Both the position numbers and the translations under genes were made by a program. The notes beneath the pieces are model-generated. The model was not told where the DNA came from. It searched no databases and saw only the letters and a program-made list of their open reading frames with translations. Shown one piece after another: positions 57,940-64,000 of a stretch of DNA of 64,000 nucleotides (positions are counted from its first letter, which is position 1; each line of letters begins with the position of its first letter). This DNA is from Thiobacillus denitrificans DSM 12475 (GTDB taxonomy: Bacteria; Pseudomonadota; Gammaproteobacteria; Burkholderiales; Thiobacillaceae), in assembly GCF_000376425.1 (NCBI RefSeq), contig NZ_AQWL01000003.1, forward strand, positions 57,457-121,456. Reading direction: 5' to 3'.

Positions 57940-58869
57940 TCAGTTTTCGGCGTTGGCCCTGGCCACTTCTTCGCGTACGCCGGCGTCGTCCGCCACGTTG
58001 ACGCCGCTGGCTTCCTTGGTGATGGCATCTTCGGTGCGCTTGTTCATCACGATGATGCTGATGCGGCGGTTGACCGGATCGCCAGGTCCTGCCTGATTGA
58101 ACGGCACGGACGATGCCAGCCCGACCACGCGCAGCATCTTCGCTTCATCCATGCCGCCGGCGATCAGTTCGCGCCGCGAGGCATTGGCACGGTCGGCCGA
58201 CAATTCCCAGTTGCTGTAGCCGCGCGCGCCGTTGGCATACAGCATGGCATCGGTGTGGCCCGACAGGCTGATGCGGTTCTGCACGTCGTTCAGCACCTGG
58301 CCGATCTCGTGCAGGATGATCTTGGTGTAGGGCTGCAGTTCGGCGCTGGCCAGGTTGAACATGGGCCGGTTCTGCTCGTCGACGATCTGGATGCGCAGGC
58401 CTTCGCTGGTGATGTCGATCAGCAGCTGCCGCTTGAATTGCCGCAGCGTGGGATTGGCGTCGATCGCCGTCTCGAGGCGTTTCTTCAGCTGCTTGAGCTT
58501 GGCGGTCTCGATGCGCTCGAGTTCGGCCTGTGCCGCCTTCAGGTTGTAGGATTTCTTTTCGGCCTGGGTATCGCCTTTTTTCACCTGCCCCAGCTGCCGC
58601 GTCATATCGAGGCCGCCGCCCTTGATGACGCTGGAACTGTCGCCACTGCCGGAGCCGCCTTGCATGGCGACCTTGAGCGGCGTCTTGAAATATTCCGCGA
58701 TCCCTTCCAGGTCGCCCTTGGTGGTCGAACCCAGCAGCCACATCAGCAGAAAGAAAGCCATCATCGCCGTGACGAAATCGGCATAGGCGATTTTCCATGC
58801 CCCGCCGTGGCGGGCGCCTTTCACCTTGCGAATACGTTTGATGACGATGGGCGTTTTCTGTTCGCTCAT
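57940..58869 (-). CDS. motB: Flagellar stator protein MotB
   Basis: The protein has 309 residues. A cytoplasmic basic tip (KRIRKVKGARHGG, about 11-23) precedes one membrane helix (about 26-47) with the proton-binding Asp in YADFVTAMMAFFLLMW. The plug and linker follow, then the peptidoglycan-binding OmpA-like domain with SGHTDAMLY and NWELSADRA. It lies 51 bases after motA and forms the main stator with it. Confidence 0.95.
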   Translation of the reverse strand: MSEQKTPIVIKRIRKVKGARHGGAWKIAYADFVTAMMAFFLLMWLLGSTTKGDLEGIAEYFKTPLKVAMQGGSGSGDSSSVIKGGGLDMTRQLGQVKKGDTQAEKKSYNLKAAQAELERIETAKLKQLKKRLETAIDANPTLRQFKRQLLIDITSEGLRIQIVDEQNRPMFNLASAELQPYTKIILHEIGQVLNDVQNRISLSGHTDAMLYANGARGYSNWELSADRANASRRELIAGGMDEAKMLRVVGLASSVPFNQAGPGDPVNRRISIIVMNKRTEDAITKEASGVNVADDAGVREEVARANAEN

Positions 58870-58920
58870 GGATGCCCTATGGGGATGAAGTGATTCTGTC
58901 CCGGCCCGGCAGCGGGAAAA

Positions 58921-59781
58921 TCAGCGCGACCGGGCGCCTCTCACGTGCTCTTCCAGCTCGCTGAAGGAAGGGCGCTCGGTCGAGAACAGCACCTTGCGCC
59001 CGAACTCGACCGCGATAGCCGGCGCGTAGCCGTTGATGCTGGCGAGCAGGGTGACCTTGATGCATTGCAACATCTTGGTCGATTCGTTCAGCTTTTGTTC
59101 AAGCAGGCTCGCGAGCGGCCCGACAAATCCGTAAGCCAGCAGGATGCCGAGGAAGGTGCCGACCAGCGCATGCGCAATCAGGATCCCCAGTTCCGCGGGC
59201 GGCAGGCCGACCGATTCCATCGTGTGCACCACCCCCATCACCGCCGCGATGATGCCGAAGGCCGGCAGGCCGTCGCCTATCTTGGCGATGACATGGGAAG
59301 GAATCTCGCCCTCGTGGTGATGGGTTTCGATTTCGTTGTCCATCAGGTTTTCGATTTCGAAGGCATTCATGCTGCCGCTCACCATCAGGCGCAGATAATC
59401 GGTAAGAAATTCGACGATGTGGTGATCGGCCATCACCGCCGGATATTTCGTAAACAGCGGACTGTTCTCGGGCGAGTCGACATCGGACTCCACCGACATC
59501 AGCCCTTCCTTGCGGATCTTGGTCAGCAGTTCGTACAGCAACGCCATGATGTCCATATACAGCGCGCGGGTGTATTTCGATCCCTTGAACACGGTGGGCA
59601 AGGCCTTCAGGGTGGCCTTGATGGCCTTGCTGTTGTTGCCGACGAAGAACGCACCTGCCGCGCCGCCCCCGATCATCAGGAGTTCGACTGGCTGTAACAG
59701 CGCCGCCAGGTGTCCGCCCGCCAGCGCGAAACCGCCGAAGATGCTGAATAAAACGACAATATATCCAACGATGACTAGCAC
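58921..59781 (-). CDS. motA: Flagellar stator protein MotA
   Basis: The protein has 286 residues with four membrane helices (near 2-20, 32-50, 170-190, 200-225) and the large cytoplasmic loop between helices 2 and 3. PAFGIIAAVMGVVHTM (about 170-185) carries the conserved proline used in torque generation. The start is GTG at 59781 with AAGGAAC upstream; an earlier in-frame ATG lies too far away and reads a non-MotA leader. Confidence 0.94.
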   Translation of the reverse strand: MLVIVGYIVVLFSIFGGFALAGGHLAALLQPVELLMIGGGAAGAFFVGNNSKAIKATLKALPTVFKGSKYTRALYMDIMALLYELLTKIRKEGLMSVESDVDSPENSPLFTKYPAVMADHHIVEFLTDYLRLMVSGSMNAFEIENLMDNEIETHHHEGEIPSHVIAKIGDGLPAFGIIAAVMGVVHTMESVGLPPAELGILIAHALVGTFLGILLAYGFVGPLASLLEQKLNESTKMLQCIKVTLLASINGYAPAIAVEFGRKVLFSTERPSFSELEEHVRGARSR

Positions 59782-59934
59782 GACCGTGTGTTCCTTTTGG
59801 CGGGGACATGGAGCGGAAGCTATCCCGTCCACCCTCATGTTCAAGCATTCGAAGCAGGCACTCTCACCATGAGGATTCGACCGGCGCGGCGGAAACTTGA
59901 TGGCCCGGAGGCAGTATTTCCGTGTGGCGACACC

Positions 59935-60696
59935 TCACATCCGCCACGCATACAAGGTGTGGCGTGTGCCTTCAGCCAGCGTTACGACGTGATCCGGCGG
60001 CTGCGCATCCACCGCGAACGACAGGCTGACCAACAGGCTGCCGCTGCGCATCTGGGAGCGGGCCTGGCGCCACAACCCGGGCATGGCAGCGGGCGAAAGA
60101 AAAGCAAACACGACATCGAAGTCCGCCAGGCTGAGTTGAGCGTAATCGCGCCGCATAAAGTGCACCCGGCTGCCTGTCAGCCGGGTGCGCAAACGGCTGA
60201 CGAGCCAGGGGGCGGGGGCAAGCTCGGTGCCATAAAAGCGGCCGAGCGGAAAGCGGCTCTCCAGATAACACGGCACGCCGCCAAATCCGCTGCCAAGATC
60301 GATGAAGCGGAGCGGCTGCGCCTGCGGCAGCAGGGACGCCAGCGCCTGCCTGGCTTTGCGGCTGGACAGATACAACGGCACCCGGGTGCGGAAGGTGCTC
60401 CAGTAAAACGCGAGTAACAGCAGGAAAGCGGATAGATAGAACCAGGCTGGCGCATCGACCTGCCGGGCCAGCAGGACGGCAGGTAGGAAAGCAAAATGCA
60501 GCGGCGGCCACCAGGCCGGCTGCCGCCAGACGATGCTGAGGCTGGCGGCGACGGCCCCTTGTGCCAGGGCGAATGGCCACACGGCGGAGTGGAATGAGAA
60601 AGCGGTTTGCGGCAGGGTGTGCAGCAGCACCGCCAGCAACACGGCGATGCACTGGATGACGAGCGACTGGAGGCTGACCGGCAGGCGCGTCATCAC
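59935..60696 (-). CDS. Membrane-anchored SAM-dependent methyltransferase
   Basis: The protein has 253 residues. Three or four hydrophobic helices occupy about 10-100, then a class I methyltransferase domain begins at LRFIDLGSGFGGVPCYLE (about 129-146) with the SAM-binding GSGFGG. The substrate is not known. It sits between flhC and motA, where flagellar genes normally follow one another, so it may modify a flagellar or envelope protein, but no direct evidence is visible. A second ATG at 60693 is an equally good start. Confidence 0.75.
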   Translation of the reverse strand: MMTRLPVSLQSLVIQCIAVLLAVLLHTLPQTAFSFHSAVWPFALAQGAVAASLSIVWRQPAWWPPLHFAFLPAVLLARQVDAPAWFYLSAFLLLLAFYWSTFRTRVPLYLSSRKARQALASLLPQAQPLRFIDLGSGFGGVPCYLESRFPLGRFYGTELAPAPWLVSRLRTRLTGSRVHFMRRDYAQLSLADFDVVFAFLSPAAMPGLWRQARSQMRSGSLLVSLSFAVDAQPPDHVVTLAEGTRHTLYAWRM

Positions 60697-60718
60697 CGGA
60701 TTTCAGGGCGGAAATCCG

Positions 60719-61330
60719 TCAGGCGGTGGCGGTCAGTTCGATTCGGGCCTCGGTACCTGCAAGGGGCATGCCGGCAGGTACTCCGCTGCCATGCAGCGCC
60801 CCTTCCGCAGCTTTGGCTTTGCGGGTTTTCCCGGCGCGTGCCGGCATGTTGCAGAGGCCGCACACATACTGGCTGTGCAGGTCGTCCGGATGCACCACAA
60901 AGTGGCCGCCGCAGCCGCTGCAGACGGCCGTTTCGAGCATGCGGCTTTCGAAGAAACGGTTCAAGGTCCAGGCGCGGGTGAAGCTCAGCACGGCTTCGAT
61001 CTGGTTGGTGTGGAGATATTCCTGATACAGGCGATAGCTCTTGAGCACGGCTTCGATGCCGCTGCAATCGCTGTTCTTCGTGAGATAGCGATGAATGTTG
61101 ATGAACAGCGAGGAGTGCACGTTGGGCAACCAGGTCAGGAACCAGTCGGTCGAGAACGGCAGCATGCCCTTGGGCGGCGAGACGCCTTTGACTTCCTTGT
61201 ACAGTTTGAGCAGGCGTTCGCGCGACAGCGAGGTTTCGGACTCCAGCACCTGCGGGCGGGCGCCGAGTTCGATCAGCTCGATCGCCAGCTGGGTGTCGCG
61301 CATCTCGGTCAACAGGCTTTTCTTGCTCAT
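60719..61330 (-). CDS. flhC: Flagellar master regulator subunit FlhC
   Basis: With FlhD it forms the FlhD4C2 activator of early flagellar genes. The protein has 203 residues. The zinc-binding cysteines are Cys137, Cys140, Cys157 and Cys160 (VCSGCGG, then YVCGLC), the same numbers as in E. coli FlhC. The C-terminal tail after about 175 is longer than usual. It lies 30 bases after flhD. Confidence 0.96.
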   Translation of the reverse strand: MSKKSLLTEMRDTQLAIELIELGARPQVLESETSLSRERLLKLYKEVKGVSPPKGMLPFSTDWFLTWLPNVHSSLFINIHRYLTKNSDCSGIEAVLKSYRLYQEYLHTNQIEAVLSFTRAWTLNRFFESRMLETAVCSGCGGHFVVHPDDLHSQYVCGLCNMPARAGKTRKAKAAEGALHGSGVPAGMPLAGTEARIELTATA

Positions 61331-61360
61331 CTCAACACTCCCGATCGACTGGCTGCGGAA

Positions 61361-61678
61361 TCAGGCAAAGGCTTCCACAGCCTGGCCCGCCATCAGAATG
61401 GCAGCATGGGATTGCGCCAGTGCACGATCCCTGGTGTAGCTGGTCAGCATGTTCAGCACCACGCCGTCGTCGAAGCGGAAACGCGACACCAGCATGCCGG
61501 AAGCGGCCAGCTTGAGGATTTGCGCCGGGGTCAGCGCTTCGATCAGGCTGGCGACATCCTGGCTGATGCCCAGACGAAAAACGGCGGTTGCCTTGTCGTG
61601 CCGGATCATGTTTTGCGCGAGCATCAGGTAGTTGAGATTGACATCGCGCATCTCGTCCAGCATCTCGTCCAGTTTCAT
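61361..61678 (-). CDS. flhD: Flagellar master regulator subunit FlhD
   Basis: The protein has 105 residues, a helical dimer subunit with EMRDVNLNYLMLAQNMIRHD (about 9-28) and LSRFRFDD-type LVSRFRFDDG (about 63-72). The gene leads the minus-strand flagellar series and has GAGGAAGG as ribosome binding site. Two inverted repeats lie in its upstream region. Confidence 0.95.
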   Translation of the reverse strand: MKLDEMLDEMRDVNLNYLMLAQNMIRHDKATAVFRLGISQDVASLIEALTPAQILKLAASGMLVSRFRFDDGVVLNMLTSYTRDRALAQSHAAILMAGQAVEAFA

Positions 61679-61707
61679 TTGCTTGCCCTTCCTCGTTGAA
61701 TTTTTTT

Positions 61708-61740
61708 CGAATTCACACTTAAGTCAGCGTGGTGAATTCG
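61708..61740. promoter_or_regulatory. 9-bp inverted repeat 30 bases upstream of flhD
   Basis: CGAATTCAC and GTGAATTCG are perfect inverted copies separated by 15 bases, about three helical turns from arm to arm (24 bases centre to centre). The position directly before the ribosome binding site fits an operator or an RNA hairpin that could restrict flhDC expression. Confidence 0.5.
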
Positions 61741-61813
61741 TTTTCGGACGACCTCCGGGAAAGTTAACGTAGAGATGCGCTGTATTGACGGACGGAATAT
61801 GGGCGAACCGTGG

Positions 61814-61832
61814 TGTAGGTGTTTGTCCTACA
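61814..61832. promoter_or_regulatory. Second inverted repeat in the flhDC upstream region
   Basis: TGTAGG and CCTACA flank a seven-base spacer (TGTAGGTGTTTGTCCTACA, 19 bases). It lies about 140 bases upstream of flhD, a usual distance for an activator site. The cognate protein is not recognised. Confidence 0.4.
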
Positions 61833-61977
61833 TGACGCGACGGGCAGATCGAAAAGCGGGCCATCCCAGACCGCAAGCGCGTGCCGGCCGGCCATCGAAT
61901 CAACGGAGATTGCTATAAACAACAAAGGGTTGCGACAGGAGTGCGCAGGGATCGCGCAGCCGGCAAACGGCGTGTAT

Positions 61978-61995
61978 AAAAAAGCCGGCCGGCCG
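61978..61995 (-). terminator. Probable manC terminator
   Basis: On the minus strand GCCGGCCGGC, a palindrome, is followed directly by six T. It lies just after the manC stop at 61998 and before the flhDC region. The stem is short. Confidence 0.45.
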
Positions 61996-61997
61996 CT

Positions 61998-63419
61998 TCA
62001 GCTGCGCTTGTAAACATCCTCGAAGCGCACGATGTCGTCTTCGCCCAGATAGGAGCCCGACTGCACTTCGATCATGTGCAGGTCGACCTTGCCGGGGTTC
62101 TCCAGGCGATGCGTCGTGCCGAGCGGAATGTAGGTGGACTGGTTCTCGGTCAGCAGCATGACTTCATCGCCACAGGTGACGCTGGCGGTGCCGGATACCA
62201 CGACCCAGTGCTCGGCGCGGTGGTGATGCATCTGCAGGCTGAGCTTCTCGCCCGGCTTGACCATGATGCGCTTGACCTGGAAACGCTCGCCCTCGTCGAT
62301 GCCTTCGTACCACCCCCAGGGCCGGTAGACCTGCTTGTGAACCAGATGCTCGCAGCGCTTTTCGGCTTTCAGGCGGTCGACCAGTTTTTTCACGTCCTGC
62401 ACCTGGTCCTTGTTCGCTACCAGCACCACGTCGGCGGTTTCCACCACTACCAGGTCGGACACGCCCAACAGGGCGATCATGCGTGTTTCGGCACGAACGA
62501 AGTTGTTATGGGCGTTTTCCAGCATGACGTCGCCGCGGATGGCGTTGCCCTGCGCATCCTTGTCGGCCACTTCCCATAATGCCGACCAGGCGCCGATGTC
62601 GCTCCAAGCCATGTCCGCCGGCACCACGGCGGCGCGGCGGGTGTGCTCCATCACCGCATAATCGACCGATTCCGACGGACAGGCCTCGAACGCGGCGGGA
62701 TCGAGCCGGACGAAATCGAGATCCAGGGTGGCGGCATCGAGCGCGGCCCGGCTGGCTTCGAGAATGTCCGGGCGCAGCGCCTGCAGCTCGTCGAGAAAAT
62801 CCGCCGCACGGAACAGGAACATGCCGCTATTCCAGAAATACTCACCTGACTCGACATACTGCTGCGCGGTGGCCAGGTCGGGTTTTTCGACGAAGCCCGC
62901 TACCTGGTACGCGTCTGCGGCATCTGCCAACGGCGCGCCTCGGCGGATGTAGCCGTAGCCGGTTTCAGGAGTGGCGGCGACGATGCCGAAGGTGGCGAGA
63001 TGACCCTTCTGCGCCGCCCGCGCCGCGGTGCGGATGGCGGCATGAAAGGCCGCAACATCGCCAATCAGGTGGTCGGCGGGCAGCACCAGCATCAGGGCGT
63101 CGGGATCATCGCGCGACAGCAGCAATGCGGCCACGGCGATGGCCGGCGCGGTATTGCGTCCCGCCGGTTCCAGCATGATGGCGCGCGGCTGCGTTCCGAT
63201 CTGACGCATCTGCTCGGCGATCATGAAGCGGTGCTCGACGTTGCATACCATCAGCGCTGCGGCCATTTCCGGCATGCCCGCCAATCGCTCGACAGTGTCC
63301 TGCAGCAGGCTCTGGTCGCTGGCCAGCGGCAGCAGCTGCTTGGGCAGGGCCGCGCGGGACAAGGGCCACAGGCGAGTGCCCGAGCCGCCGGACAGGATCA
63401 CGGGATGGATGGGGGTCAT
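61998..63419 (-). CDS. manC: Mannose-1-phosphate guanylyltransferase / mannose-6-phosphate isomerase
   Basis: This enzyme makes GDP-mannose from mannose-1-phosphate and GTP, and probably isomerises mannose-6-phosphate. The protein has 473 residues. The nucleotidyltransferase part has the start motif PVILSGGSGTRLWPLSR (about 6-22), FVEKPD (about 174-179) and WSDIGAWSALWE. The C-terminal isomerase part has QMHHHRAEHWVVVSGTA (about 406-422). The start at 63419 is coupled to the upstream rfbD stop (ATGA). The product feeds surface polysaccharide synthesis. Confidence 0.96.
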   Translation of the reverse strand: MTPIHPVILSGGSGTRLWPLSRAALPKQLLPLASDQSLLQDTVERLAGMPEMAAALMVCNVEHRFMIAEQMRQIGTQPRAIMLEPAGRNTAPAIAVAALLLSRDDPDALMLVLPADHLIGDVAAFHAAIRTAARAAQKGHLATFGIVAATPETGYGYIRRGAPLADAADAYQVAGFVEKPDLATAQQYVESGEYFWNSGMFLFRAADFLDELQALRPDILEASRAALDAATLDLDFVRLDPAAFEACPSESVDYAVMEHTRRAAVVPADMAWSDIGAWSALWEVADKDAQGNAIRGDVMLENAHNNFVRAETRMIALLGVSDLVVVETADVVLVANKDQVQDVKKLVDRLKAEKRCEHLVHKQVYRPWGWYEGIDEGERFQVKRIMVKPGEKLSLQMHHHRAEHWVVVSGTASVTCGDEVMLLTENQSTYIPLGTTHRLENPGKVDLHMIEVQSGSYLGEDDIVRFEDVYKRS

Positions 63420-64000
63420 GTCATGTGCTCTTGAGATAAGGGTTTCGTCGAACGAGGCAAATTCTGTTCCAGACACAGGGACAGCGCTGCCTCCCAGTCG
63501 GGCAGACGCACGCCAAAACGGGCTGCCAACTTGTCGCAGTTCAACTGCGAATTGGCCGGGCGCACCGCCGCCGTGGGATAGCCCGAGGTCGGGGTCGCCG
63601 TGAGCCGGGCCAGTTTCGTGTCCGCCGTCGCCATGTGCGCCAGGATCGCCGCGGTAAAGCCATGCCAGCTGGTGCGCCCGCCGCAGGTCAGATGATAGAC
63701 GCCGGATGTTGCAGCCGGATCGGGCCGCTCCAGCCAGCGCGCAAGGGTCAGCGCCGTCGCCTCCGCGATCAGGCGCGACCAGGTCGGCGCTCCGAACTGG
63801 TCGTCGACCACGGCGAGGCTGTCGCGCTCGCGCGCCAGCCGCTGCATGGTCAGCAGGAAATTACGGCCGCGCACACCGTAGACCCAGCCGGTGCGCAGGA
63901 TCAGATGCGGGATACCGGCATGCCGGACCGCCTGTTCCCCGGCCAGCTTGCTCGCACCATATACGCTAAGCGGATTCGGTGTGTCCGTTTCCGCATAGGT
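63416..64000 (-). CDS. rfbD: dTDP-4-dehydrorhamnose reductase RfbD, 3' part only (runs off right edge)
   Basis: The last 194 residues are visible. The catalytic YGASKLAGE (Tyr-x3-Lys) of extended short-chain dehydrogenases lies near the right edge, followed by LILRTGWVYGVRGRNF and later YHLTCGG and PTSGYPTAAVRPANSQL, all RfbD/RmlD motifs. It makes dTDP-rhamnose. The ATGA overlap with manC links the two in one operon for nucleotide-sugar supply. Confidence 0.93.
   Translation of the reverse strand, partial: TYAETDTPNPLSVYGASKLAGEQAVRHAGIPHLILRTGWVYGVRGRNFLLTMQRLARERDSLAVVDDQFGAPTWSRLIAEATALTLARWLERPDPAATSGVYHLTCGGRTSWHGFTAAILAHMATADTKLARLTATPTSGYPTAAVRPANSQLNCDKLAARFGVRLPDWEAALSLCLEQNLPRSTKPLSQEHMT

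Larger units (their letters stand above)
61679..61997. other. Gap between manC and flhD, carrying the flhDC control region
   Basis: This 319-base region holds the likely manC terminator at its right end and two inverted repeats near flhD (listed). No coding sequence with a good start was seen. Confidence 0.6.

Overview
The window most resembles a chromosomal segment of a denitrifying, sulfur-oxidising betaproteobacterium of the Thiobacillus type. The reasons are high GC content, a complete nos operon, a narKKGHJI operon with sulfur-metabolism homologues attached, a group 3b-type NiFe hydrogenase, and betaproteobacterial flagellar genes (flhDC with flhBAFG and fliA). The genus is inferred from gene content and was not tested by any search.

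Layout. At 1-1091 the 5' part of narX (nitrate/nitrite sensor kinase) runs off the left edge on the minus strand. At 1447-10955 is a plus-strand nos operon: nosZ, nosR, nosD, nosF, nosY, nosL, two small coupled genes (the second TumE/DUF6516-like) and a second NosL-like gene. It ends at a strong hairpin facing a minus-strand cytochrome c lipoprotein. At 11892-24918 is narK1-narK2-narGHJI, preceded by a perfect NarL 7-2-7 box. Downstream on the same strand come an SQR-like flavoprotein without a key cysteine, a DsrC-family protein without its C-terminal cysteine, and nnrS.

The middle is mixed. It holds a decayed P-type ATPase (24931-27148), a GGDEF/EAL protein, a SUMF1-domain protein, a zinc-binding (CZB) diguanylate cyclase, a renalase-like flavoprotein, a GNAT enzyme, an Atg22-type transporter and an Atm1-type ABC exporter. 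It then continues with an ArsC-family protein, dapE and prmB. A minus-strand hydrogenase operon (four subunits plus maturation protease) lies at 39004-43486, followed by a mechanosensitive-channel-like protein, a DksA/TraR protein, and rluB-scpB-scpA.

The right part (47716-61678) is minus strand: lon, then reading 5' to 3' from the right flhD-flhC, a methyltransferase, motA-motB, flhB-flhA-flhF-flhG-fliA and motC-motD. The right edge has manC and a partial rfbD (nucleotide-sugar synthesis).

Functionally, NarX signalling through NarL (not in the window) probably controls the nar genes, and perhaps nos. Nar reduces nitrate to nitrite, and NosZ with its NosRDFYL maturation and electron-supply factors performs the last step, N2O to N2. 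Nitrite and nitric oxide reductases are not in the window. No tRNA, rRNA, CRISPR array or intact insertion sequence was seen.
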